From Acidovorax sp. T1 (GTDB lineage Bacteria > Pseudomonadota > Gammaproteobacteria > Burkholderiales > Burkholderiaceae_C), in contig NZ_CP021650.1 of assembly GCF_002176815.1 (NCBI RefSeq), positions 15,175 to 79,174 on the forward strand: a DNA stretch of 64,000 nucleotides, in the 5' to 3' direction. Below the pieces are notes generated by a model, which had not been told where the DNA came from, did not search any database, and saw only the letters and a list, made by a program, of their open reading frames with translations. The position numbers and the translations under genes were made by a program. The number at the start of each line of letters is the position of its first letter. Position 1 is the first letter of the stretch. This document shows, one piece after another, positions 42,416 through 50,599 of the stretch.

Positions 42416-43005
42416 ACGCCCAGGTCGTGTACGTGCTGGGCCCGTCGGGTGCCGGCAAGGACAGCCTGCAAGCCTGGCTGATCAGGCACTGGCCTGGCCC
42501 GGCGGCGCTGCGCCAGGCGCGCCGAACCATCACCCGTGCCGCCGACGCAGGTGGCGAGGCCCACGAAGCCCTGTCGCCACAGGCCTTTGCCACGGCCCGT
42601 GCCCGCGGGGAGTTTGTGCTGCATTGGGAAGCCCATGGCCTGTGCTACGGCGTGCGCCACCAGGAGGTGCGTGGCGCTGAAGCAGGCAGCGTGGTCCTGG
42701 TCAACGGCTCCCGTGCGCACCTGGACGATGCCCTGCAACAGTTCCCCCGTCTGGCCGTGCTGCACGTCACCGCCAGCCCGCAGGTGCTGCGCGCACGGCT
42801 GCTGGCCCGCCAGCGCGAAACCCCCGAGCAGGTGGAAGCCCGTCTCCAGCGCAACCTGGCGCTGCCCGCCGTGCGTCACCCACTCAGCCTGACCGTGACC
42901 AACGACGGCACGCTGGACGACGCCGGACAGCAGGCCTTGACCTGGTTGCAGGCGCTGACATCCCCGCCATGCCCGCTGGACACCCGGGTGCACGCAGTTC
43001 CATAG
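42412..43005 (+). CDS. phnN: PhnN, ribose 1,5-bisphosphate phosphokinase
   Basis: The protein has 197 aa from ATG 42412 (MNAQVVYVLGPSGAGKDSLQ); a much longer in-frame ORF reaching back over DUF1045 is rejected. The P-loop is GPSGAGKDS (residues 10-18), with a guanylate-kinase-like body. It converts ribose 1,5-bisphosphate from C-P lyase to PRPP, returning the ribose to central metabolism. Confidence 0.94.
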   Translation: MNAQVVYVLGPSGAGKDSLQAWLIRHWPGPAALRQARRTITRAADAGGEAHEALSPQAFATARARGEFVLHWEAHGLCYGVRHQEVRGAEAGSVVLVNGSRAHLDDALQQFPRLAVLHVTASPQVLRARLLARQRETPEQVEARLQRNLALPAVRHPLSLTVTNDGTLDDAGQQALTWLQALTSPPCPLDTRVHAVP

Positions 43006-43030
43006 GCGAACGCCCGGCCACAATCCGCGC

Positions 43031-44398
43031 ATGGAGACCCCACCCCGCGCCCCCGCCCCGCATCCGGCCCTGCACCCGGCCCCCACGGACTCCGCATGGC
43101 AGGTGTTCCTCACCTTTCTGCAACTGGGTCTGACCGCCTTTGGCGGGCCGGTGGCCCACCTGGGGCATTTCCGCCAGGCGCTGGTGGTCCAGCGCCGCTG
43201 GATGGACGACCGCCAGTACGCCGACCTGGTGGCGCTGTGCCAGTTTTTGCCCGGACCGGCCAGCAGCCAGGTGGGCATGGCCCTGGGGCTGTGGCGTGCC
43301 GGGCGGCTGGGGGCACTGGCCGCCTGGGCGGGGTTCACCCTGCCGTCGGCATTGCTGCTGATCGGCCTGGCCTGGGGCCTGGGGCAATGGGCTCATGCGC
43401 TTCACCCGACGCTGCTGCAAGGGGCATTGCACGGCCTCAAGCTGGCGGCCGCGGCGGTGGTGACGCAGGCGCTGTGGGGCATGGCCCGCACCCTGTGCCC
43501 CGACACCCCGCGGCGTCTGTGCATGGCGGTGATCGCGGTGCTCGCCTGGGCCTGGCCTCAACCCGGCATGCAGGTGGGGTTGATGGCCGCAGCCGGTGTG
43601 GCCTGGGCGCTGTGGGCGCCAACCCCTGCGGCCCCCCACACGGGCACAGCCAGCCCCCCCATGCGTTGGCCCCTGTCACGGCGGGAGGGGGCCCTGTGGC
43701 TGGGTGCACTGGCCGCCCTGTTGCTGGGCCTGCCTGCGGCCATGGCGCTGTGGCCGGGCATGGCGCTGGCGGTGGCCGACGCCTTTGTGCGCACCGGGGC
43801 CCTGGTGTTTGGCGGGGGCCATGTGGTGCTGCCCCTGCTGCAGGCCGAGGTGGTGCCCAATGGCTGGGTGAGCGATTCGGTCTTCATGGCGGGCTATGGG
43901 GCCGCGCAAGCCGTGCCGGGGCCGCTGTTCACGTTTGCGGCCTACCTGGGTGCCGCCCTGGCCCCGGTGGCCAGCAACCTGGACCCGGCCCCCGCCTGGC
44001 TCAGCACCCTGGCGGCCCTGGGCTGGGGTTTGCTGGCCCTGGTGGCCGTCTTCACCCCGGCGTGGATGCTGCTGGCCGGATCACTCCCTTTCTGGGAGCA
44101 ATGGAAGTCCACCCTTCTTGCGCGGAAGGCCATTTTTGGCATCAATTCAGCGGTAGTGGGTTTGCTGGCGGCGGCGTGGGTGGACCCGGTGCTCTCGAGT
44201 GCGCTGCACAGCGTGGGCGATGGGGTGCTGGTGATCGCGCTGCTGGGGCTGCTGCAAGGCGGACCGACCCGCGGCAGGGCTGGCACCTCGGTCGAGCCAT
44301 CGGCAGGCCCGGTGTGGCGGGCATGGCCCGCCTGGGCGGTGGTGGGGCTGGCCTGCGTGCTGGGCAGTGTGTTGGGTGCGTTGCCCGGAATGCTCTGA
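43031..44398 (+). CDS. chrA: ChrA, chromate transporter
   Basis: The protein has 455 aa. Two homologous halves carry the CHR motifs FGGPVAHLGHFR near residue 38 and FGGGHVVLPLLQAEVV near residue 260, with about ten membrane helices. It exports chromate or handles a similar oxyanion. It follows phnN by 25 bp on the same strand, so it may be co-transcribed with the phnF group; a link to phosphonates is not established. Confidence 0.92.
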   Translation: METPPRAPAPHPALHPAPTDSAWQVFLTFLQLGLTAFGGPVAHLGHFRQALVVQRRWMDDRQYADLVALCQFLPGPASSQVGMALGLWRAGRLGALAAWAGFTLPSALLLIGLAWGLGQWAHALHPTLLQGALHGLKLAAAAVVTQALWGMARTLCPDTPRRLCMAVIAVLAWAWPQPGMQVGLMAAAGVAWALWAPTPAAPHTGTASPPMRWPLSRREGALWLGALAALLLGLPAAMALWPGMALAVADAFVRTGALVFGGGHVVLPLLQAEVVPNGWVSDSVFMAGYGAAQAVPGPLFTFAAYLGAALAPVASNLDPAPAWLSTLAALGWGLLALVAVFTPAWMLLAGSLPFWEQWKSTLLARKAIFGINSAVVGLLAAAWVDPVLSSALHSVGDGVLVIALLGLLQGGPTRGRAGTSVEPSAGPVWRAWPAWAVVGLACVLGSVLGALPGML

Positions 44399-44418
44399 CC
44401 GGCGGGTGCCCGCCGGGC

Positions 44419-45258
44419 TCAGCCCCCCATCCCCGGCACGCACGAGGCTGGGGCCCCCAGGCGCAGGCTCAAGCGCTGCCCCACCTCGCGCAGCGCCTGG
44501 GCCTGCGGACTGCCGTCCGACACGTCCATCAAGCCCGACGGACCCATGGCCGCGATGGCCAGCGCCAGCCGCCCAAAGCCGTCGAACACCGGCACCGCCA
44601 TGGCTGAAATGCCCATCAGCAATTCCTGGTTGACCAGGCTCAGTCCGGTTTGACGCACCCGCGCCAATTCGGCGTGAAAGGTGGCATCGGCCCACGCGGT
44701 GGGCTCGCCTTGCGCCACCAGTGCGGCCTGCACCAGGGCAGGCTCCATGAAGGCGGCAAAAATCTTGCCGGTGCCGGTGTGCCGCAGCGACGCCGGAATG
44801 CCGTGGCGCATGCTGACGTTGACCGCCCGCGGCCCCTCTTCCACCCGCACGATGATGGGGCCGTTGCCACCCCACACCGCAGCAGAGACCGTCACGCCCA
44901 GCGTTTGCGCCAGCGCGGGCAACTCGGCAATGGTCAGGCGCACCGGGTCCACCTGCTGCAGGCTGATCAGGCCCAGCTGCACGGCCAGCTGGCCCAGACC
45001 GTAGTGACCCGAGACGGGGTCCTGCTCCATCAGCCCCAGCTTGCAGAAGCTGACCATGTAGGGGTGGGCCTTGGCGGGCGTCATGTCGGCGTCGCGCGCC
45101 AGGTCTTTGAGCGCCATGCGGCGCCCCGAGCGGGCCAGGGCCTTGAGCAGCTGCCCGCCCACCTCCACGCTCTGGATGCCACGGGAGGTGCGTGCGCCAT
45201 CGTCCATGCCTGGTTCGGCATCGGGCGGCAATGAAACGGATTCGGAACGCTTGGACAT
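44419..45258 (-). CDS. IclR-family transcriptional regulator
   Basis: The protein has 279 aa. An N-terminal winged helix-turn-helix is at residues about 28-85 (GQLLKALARSGRRMALKDLARDADMTPAKAHPYM). The C-terminal IclR effector domain is at 100-265 (SLRHTGTGKIFAAF, GISAMAVPVFDGFGRLALAIAAMG). It is divergent from the MBL-VOC-monooxygenase genes, which it probably controls in response to an aromatic substrate (inference). Confidence 0.9.
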   Translation of the reverse strand: MSKRSESVSLPPDAEPGMDDGARTSRGIQSVEVGGQLLKALARSGRRMALKDLARDADMTPAKAHPYMVSFCKLGLMEQDPVSGHYGLGQLAVQLGLISLQQVDPVRLTIAELPALAQTLGVTVSAAVWGGNGPIIVRVEEGPRAVNVSMRHGIPASLRHTGTGKIFAAFMEPALVQAALVAQGEPTAWADATFHAELARVRQTGLSLVNQELLMGISAMAVPVFDGFGRLALAIAAMGPSGLMDVSDGSPQAQALREVGQRLSLRLGAPASCVPGMGG

Positions 45259-45409
45259 GCCTTGGATTGTCGCGTCACTGGCCCAGGGGTCACACCCAAG
45301 GGTTTACACCTATCGAACGCATTTGACTAAAACAAATTTCAAACCCACAATCGCTTGACATTGATCAAACGAATTCGTTGATTACAAACTCACCCACCAC
45401 CGAACGCCC

Positions 45410-46369
45410 ATGAACGCCCCCAAGACCTTTGCTTCTGCCGCCGACCTGGAAGTCAAGAAGGTGAGCTTCGACAAACTGTCGGACCACGCCTACGCTTACA
45501 CCGCCGAGGGCGACCCCAACACCGGCATCATCATTGGCGACGACGCGGTCATGGTGATCGACACCCAGGCCACGCCGGTGATGGCGCAGGACGTGATCCG
45601 CCGCATCCGCGAGGTGACGGACAAGCCCATCAAGTACGTGCTGATGAGCCACTACCACGCCGTGCGCGTGCTGGGGGCCAGCGCCTACAACGCCGACCAC
45701 ATCATCGCCAGCCAGGACACCTACGACCTGATCGTGGAGCGCGGCGAGTTCGACAAGGCCAGCGAAATCGGCCGCTTCCCCCGCCTGTTCCAGAACGTGG
45801 AAAGCGTGCCCCCCGGCCTGACCTGGCCCACCCTCACCTTCACCGGCAAGATGACCCTGTGGCTGGGCAAGCTGGAAGTGCAGATCCTGCAACTGGGCCG
45901 TGGCCACACCAAGGGCGACACCGTGGCCTGGCTGCCGCAGGAAAAAATCCTGTTCAGCGGCGACCTGGTGGAGTTCGACGCCACCCCCTACGCTGGCGAC
46001 GCCTACTTCAAAGACTGGCCGCAGACGCTGGACAACATTGCAGCCCTGAAGCCCGAAAAGCTGGTGCCCGGCCGTGGCGCCGCGCTGCAAACGCCTGAAC
46101 AGGTGCAGGCGGGCCTAGCCGGCACCCGCGCTTTCATCTCTGACCTGTACAGCAACGTCAAGGCCGGCGCTGAACAAGGCGAAGACCTGCGCAAGGTGTA
46201 CGAGCGCACCTTTGCGGCGATGCAACCCAAGTACGGCAACTGGGTCATCTTCAACCACTGCATGCCCTTCGACGTGACCCGCGCCTACGACGAAGCCACG
46301 CAGTACCCCGACCCGCGCATCTGGACGGCCGAGCGCGACGTGGCCATGTGGCAGGCGCTGGAAGGCTGA
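45410..46369 (+). CDS. Metallo-beta-lactamase-fold hydrolase with altered metal motif
   Basis: The protein has 319 aa. MBL-fold landmarks are TGIIIGDDAVMVIDTQ, the histidine motif HYHAVR at residues 81-86, GRGHTKGDTVAWLP, LFSGDLVEFDATP and NHCMPFD. The usual HxHxDH is changed at its last two positions (Asp to Val, His to Arg), so the second metal site is probably lost. It is first in a short catabolic run behind the IclR gene; substrate unknown. Confidence 0.85.
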   Translation: MNAPKTFASAADLEVKKVSFDKLSDHAYAYTAEGDPNTGIIIGDDAVMVIDTQATPVMAQDVIRRIREVTDKPIKYVLMSHYHAVRVLGASAYNADHIIASQDTYDLIVERGEFDKASEIGRFPRLFQNVESVPPGLTWPTLTFTGKMTLWLGKLEVQILQLGRGHTKGDTVAWLPQEKILFSGDLVEFDATPYAGDAYFKDWPQTLDNIAALKPEKLVPGRGAALQTPEQVQAGLAGTRAFISDLYSNVKAGAEQGEDLRKVYERTFAAMQPKYGNWVIFNHCMPFDVTRAYDEATQYPDPRIWTAERDVAMWQALEG

Positions 46370-46497
46370 CGCCCGCCAGCCCGCGCCACCGCACCCAGGC
46401 CAGCCGCTGAGGTTGGCCGCCCCAAATTCAAAGCTTTTTGAGCCTTCCACGCAGGAAGGACGGCATTGTTCGCTCTCAATTTTGAAGGAGACACCCC

Positions 46498-47046
46498 ATG
46501 AAACTCGAACGCATCCACCACGTGGCCTACCGCTGCAAGGACGCCAAAGAAACCGTCGAGTGGTACGTCAAGCACCTGAACATGGACTTCGTGCTGGCCA
46601 TCGCCGAAAACCAGGTGCCCTCCACCAAGGCCCCGGACCCCTACATGCACCTGTTCCTGGACGCGGGTGCCGGCAACATCCTGGCCTTCTTCGAGCTGCC
46701 CAACTCGCCCGCCATGGGCCGCGACACCAACACCCCCGACTGGGTGCAGCACATCGCCTTCAAGGTGGACAGCGTGCAGACGCTGGAAGACACCAAGGCC
46801 CGTTTGCAGGCCGCTGGCGTGGACGTGATCGGGCCCACCGACCACACCATCTTCAAGAGCATCTATTTCTTCGACCCCAACGGCCACCGCCTGGAACTGG
46901 CCGCCGACGTGGGCACACCCGAGATGTACCAAAAGCTCGACGAAGTGAAGTGGGACATGCTGGAAGAGTGGTCCCAGACCAAGCAGGCCCCGCAGCACGC
47001 CGCCTGGATGCACGAGCGCGAGTTCAACCCCGCCACCCAGGCCTGA
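46498..47046 (+). CDS. VOC-superfamily (glyoxalase/dioxygenase) protein
   Basis: The protein has 182 aa. Two beta-alpha-beta-beta-beta modules are seen: MKLERIHHVAYRCKDAKETVEWY and DWVQHIAFKVDSVQTLEDTKARL. Putative metal ligands are His8/9, His in VQHIAF and Glu in GHRLELAAD. It could be an extradiol-type dioxygenase or a lyase. It lies between the MBL hydrolase and the FAD monooxygenase, consistent with a ring-cleavage route. Confidence 0.85.
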   Translation: MKLERIHHVAYRCKDAKETVEWYVKHLNMDFVLAIAENQVPSTKAPDPYMHLFLDAGAGNILAFFELPNSPAMGRDTNTPDWVQHIAFKVDSVQTLEDTKARLQAAGVDVIGPTDHTIFKSIYFFDPNGHRLELAADVGTPEMYQKLDEVKWDMLEEWSQTKQAPQHAAWMHEREFNPATQA

Positions 47047-47073
47047 GCCCGGCCCCGCACGCGAAAGCCGCCC

Positions 47074-47853
47074 ATGCTCCAAACCTACACCTACCCCGAA
47101 TTTGCCTACCGCCAGAGCCCCGAGCAGGCGGCGGGCGAGGTCAAGCGCCACCCGGTGGTCATCATCGGCGCGGGCCCCATCGGCATGACCCAGGCGCTGG
47201 ACCTGGCCGCCCGCGGCGTGGCCAGCGTGATCCTGGACGACAACAACACCGTCAGCATCGGCTCGCGGGCGGTGTGTTACGCCAAGCGTCCGCTGGAAAT
47301 CTGGGACCGGCTGGGGCTGGGTGAAGGGTATGCCGCGCGCGGCATCCAGTGGAAAGTGGGCAAGGTGTTCTTCCGCAACGACCTGGCCTACCAGTTCGAC
47401 CTGCTGCCCGAGGCCCACCACAAGATGCCCGCCATGATCAACCTCCAGCAGTACTACCTGGAGGAAGAGCTGGTCAAGGCCTGCGACGCCCACCCGCTGG
47501 TGGACCTGCGCTGGAAGCACAAGCTGCTGAGCCTGGAGCAAACCTCGGGCACCGGTGACGACGTGGCCACGCTCACGGTGGAAACGCCCGACGGCGTGTT
47601 CAAACTGCAGGCCGACTGGGTGATTGCCGCCGACGGTGCCAACAGCGACACCCGGCGCATGGTGGGCGCGGACTTCACCGGCCACTTCTTCCAGGACCGT
47701 TTTCTGATTGCCGATGTGGTCATCAGCCAGACCGAGTTCCCCACCGAGCGCTGGTTCTGGTTCGACCCGCCCTTCCACCGCAACCAGAGCGTGCTGCTGC
47801 ACAAGGAGTGCGACAACGTCTGGCGCATCGACTTCCAGCTGGGCTGGGACGAC
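47074..47853 (+). pseudogene. FAD-dependent aromatic monooxygenase, truncated by the IS91-like element
   Basis: 260 codons of a family normally about 500-600 aa remain. The FAD motif GAGPIG (residues 32-37) and the DG motif WVIAADGANSDTRRMVG near residue 185-200 are present. The frame ends at a TAG inside the ori end of IS91-like copy 1, so the substrate-binding and C-terminal parts are gone. It resembles MhpA-type hydroxylases. Loss of this gene probably inactivates the local aromatic pathway. Confidence 0.88.
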
Positions 47854-49407
47854 GGATAGGAAATTCAACCGCATGAGGCCAAGTATGGCACGAGTTTTGG
47901 GCCTCGAAACACGTTCGGCCAAGGAAGGTTGAGCGCTCGCTTGCCGCTCAATGGCAAGAGCTTGGGAGGCAGTATGCATTTGGGCCTGGCGCGCGCGCAG
48001 CTGCTTCCCCGCAGCGATGGATACCGCCGCTTCACTGGGTCACCAATTGACGCGCTGGTCTACCTCGTCGGGTTGAGCTGCCAGATCCCAATCCGGCTCG
48101 CCTTGCGCACCATCATCCACCGGCGCGTCGCAGCCCTCCCACAGCGGTGGCCCGCGTGCCGGGGTGATGTGCGGGGGGGCAGACTCCACCCCGATGTGGT
48201 TCAGGATGTGGCGGATTTCGGCGCTGTGGGTGATGAAGGCAATGATGCGCATCTGCCCACCGCACATGGGGCACAGCAGCGGAAATGCCTCGTAGATGCG
48301 GGCAATCAGCACCGCCCACAAGTAATGCGCCGCTCGCTTCGGGCGTGCTTCAGGTTCGGGTGTGGGTGTGGCCGCGTTGCCCGGCGCCGCCACCCCAGGT
48401 ACGCCCGCGCCAGGTTGTGCAGTCTCCACCGTGGCTGGTTGCGACGCAGCAGGCTGAGCCAGCGCCGTTACCGCCGCTCTCAGCGGCGAGTTTGGTGCCA
48501 GCACACCAAAGTAGCGGTGCCGGTGGGTGCGTGGCGGTGGCACCAGCGCGGCGATGCGGTCGATCAGTTCCAGCGGTGTGAGGTGCAGCTCATCTGCCTT
48601 GGCACCACGCTTGTCACTGGTGGGCTCGCTGCGCTGTTTGGCACAGCGGTACACCAGTTTGCTTCCCTCTTTGCGTAGGCGCTCCATGGAAAACGGTGGA
48701 CGCGCGCAATAGCGCAGCAGCCGCTCCAGCGCAGCGCGGTCGTGGGCTTCGATGCAGACACCGGCGTCCACCGAGAAGCCGCTGTGTTTGTAGCCCAGCA
48801 TGTCTTTGGCGTCACAGTTCTCCAGCAGGCCCCGAGCAACGAAGGCGCGCAGGATGCGTTTTTGCAGTGTGGTCTGCACTGGGGCCACGGTAGCCGCATC
48901 GATGCCGGTGGCCGCGTGAAAGATGACACCCGGCGATGAGATTCGAGGGGTCGCATCAGCATCGCCCTCGCCCTCCACTTCCTCAAACACCCCGTCCACC
49001 ACACAAACGTGGAAGTGGACGTGTTCATTGAGGCTGGAGCCGAATCGGTGAATGAAGGCGATGGCACCGATGTGCAGGCCTGCCTTGTCCATATGGGCCG
49101 CACCGGGGCTGTGGGTCTGCAGAGTTTGTGCGATCACCCGCAGAAAGATGCGCAGCACCATGCTCAGCACCGCTCCGTCGCGTTGCATGAAGTACCGCAA
49201 CCTCTTGGGCACGGAGAGCACCCACTGGCGCACCGGCAGGCGGGGGAAAACGTGGTCGCTCAGGTGTGCCGCCGTCTCCACCATCCGCCGCGTGGTGCAC
49301 GAGGGGCAGACTCCCCGGCCTTTGCAGGAGAAGGCTACAAAGTAGTCGTGCCCACAGTCGCCGCAGCGAGCGCGGGCAAAGCCATGGGCAAAGATGCCGC
49401 ACTCAAG
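47854..49407 (-). mobile_element. IS91/ISCR-like element, copy 1 (5' end of transposase lost)
   Basis: The left boundary GGATAGGAAATTCAACCGC is the same in all three copies and resembles the ISCR oriIS sequence. The transposase reads towards it. Homology to copy 3 stops abruptly at 49407, removing transposase residues 1-60 and the ter end. A patch at about 49186-49340 differs from copy 3 at many positions, while the rest looks identical by eye. Confidence 0.9.
48040..49284 (-). pseudogene. IS91-family transposase, N-terminally truncated (copy 1)
   Basis: It retains the frame from MVETAAHLSDHVFPRL to the common C-terminus (WDLAAQPDEVDQRVNW), including the HUH-type HVHFHVCVVDG. The N-terminal zinc-ribbon region is interrupted upstream, where the element joins foreign DNA at 49407. 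It is probably inactive, although much of the catalytic core survives. Confidence 0.85.
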
Positions 49408-50048
49408 GCGACCTGCGGTGACGAGAACGTGACGACGGCGGTGAGATCGTCGGTCGTCTCAATGGTCTCGATCAGCCCCCAGAGCTCGATGTTCGAGGAG
49501 GAGTTCTCGGCGGTGGTGACCCACTTCCACGTGAAGACGATGTCGTTCGACGTGACGGGCTCGCCGTCGTTCCAGAGGAGCCCTTCCTTGAGCGTCAGCG
49601 TGACTTGCGTGAGGTCTTCGGAGAGCGTGCCATCCTCGACGGACGGGACGCTGGCGAGGAGCTGTGGGCCGAGCGAGCCATCGGCGAAGTAGGTGAGCAG
49701 CGGCTCGAGGACAAGGCTGGCGGCGTAGACATCCTTGCTGCCGGTGGAGCGATGCGTGCTCAGCACCGACGGCGCCTGCGACTGGATGATGCGCAGCTCG
49801 CCGCCGGCGCCGCGGGTTTGCCCCTCGGTGCCGTCATCCGGGAATCCGGCAACCGGCGAGGCGACGGGCGACGCCGCGTCGCTCGGCGTTGCGCTTTGGG
49901 CGGCGACCTCGCTGGCGATCACGTTGGCCGCAGCGAGTCCGACGCCAAGCGCGGTCGCGCGCTGGACGAAGTCGCGGCGGGAGAGATCACCGGCGCGGAA
50001 GCGGTCGACAAGACGGCGGAGCGGCTGGGTCGATGGAGTCTGACTCAT
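49408..50048 (-). pseudogene. Peptide/solute ABC transporter binding protein, N-terminal part only
   Basis: 213 codons from ATG 50048 (MSQTPSTQPLRRLVDRFRAGD). A twin-arginine-type signal (SRRDFVQRATALGVGLAAANVIASEVAAQ) and a TP/SP/VASPVAG linker precede an SBP_bac_5 domain (VLEPLLTYFADGSLGPQLL, VTLTLKEGLLWNDGEPVTSNDIVFTWKW). The frame breaks at the IS91-like junction, losing over half of a protein usually 550-600 aa. The Ser/Pro/Val-rich linker style is typical of Thermomicrobia (inference). A SAM-I riboswitch precedes it. Confidence 0.85.
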
Positions 50049-50350
50049 GACAGGGGTCCTTCGTGCTGAGCGGCATCGGACGACTCGGTCGTGATGCCGG
50101 GATCGGTCGACTGGGGCGCGGCGAACGCGTCGAGTCGCTGCGCGTAGATGAAGAAGATGAAGTCAAGGTCAGAGGTGACAGGGATACCAGGCGGGGGAGG
50201 TGAAGAAGAGTCGTTCCAGCCATGGCTCGGCGAGATGCCTGATCCCGGAGCGGAGCCGATCGACGGATGTGGCGAGGGTGATTCTCACGAAAAAGCCTCC
50301 TCATCGTGGGGACGACGGGAGGCAGACCACCCCTGACGGTGTGGCGCTCC
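50049..50350 (-). promoter_or_regulatory. Leader between the riboswitch and the binding-protein gene, with terminator
   Basis: No gene is supported here. A strong intrinsic terminator lies at 50290-50323. From 50289 to 50049 only poor ORFs of low-complexity Ser/Arg/Pro are seen. Confidence 0.6.
50290..50323 (-). terminator. Intrinsic terminator, riboswitch expression platform
   Basis: On the minus strand GCCTCC ... GGAGGC forms a hairpin followed by TTTTT, 28 bp downstream of the SAM-I aptamer. It is the expected OFF-state terminator. Confidence 0.8.
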
Positions 50351-50452
50351 CTCATCTCCCAGGATTCCCTGCCGGACTTAGCACCTTCCCGATATGGATC
50401 GGGGGGTTGCTGGGGCTTCATTGGGCCGGTCCCTCTGCCCCTCTGGATGAGG
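50351..50452 (-). ncRNA. SAM-I (S-box) riboswitch
   Basis: On the minus strand the conserved S-box segments appear in order: CTCATCCAGAG, GGCAGAGGGA, GGCCC-ATGAAGCC, CAGCAACC, AAGGTGCTAAGTCC and closing GGGAGATGAG. The P1 stem pairs CTCATC with GATGAG. SAM binding should promote termination at 50290-50323 and shut off the downstream transporter gene. This class is common in Firmicutes and some Chloroflexota but not in the Betaproteobacteria that usually host IncP plasmids. Confidence 0.93.
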
Positions 50453-50599
50453 TCGTGACAGGCTTCGCCTGTCTGCAAGAAACTGTATCTGGTTCCCGGG
50501 GGAGAGTCAATAGTTCGAGGGAAGCGTCGAAACGCGAGCCGGGGAGGAGACGATCGTCTCCTCCCCGGCTCGTATCTGACGTGATGGGCAGTGATGGGG

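Noticed and set aside
46285..47979. 564-codon minus-strand ORF over the VOC and monooxygenase genes
   Set aside because: It is antisense to two family-assigned genes and continues into the IS91-like ori end.
48040..49284. Copy 1 transposase as an active gene
   Set aside because: It lacks the first 60 or more residues and the ter end, and its ORF starts at an internal Met.
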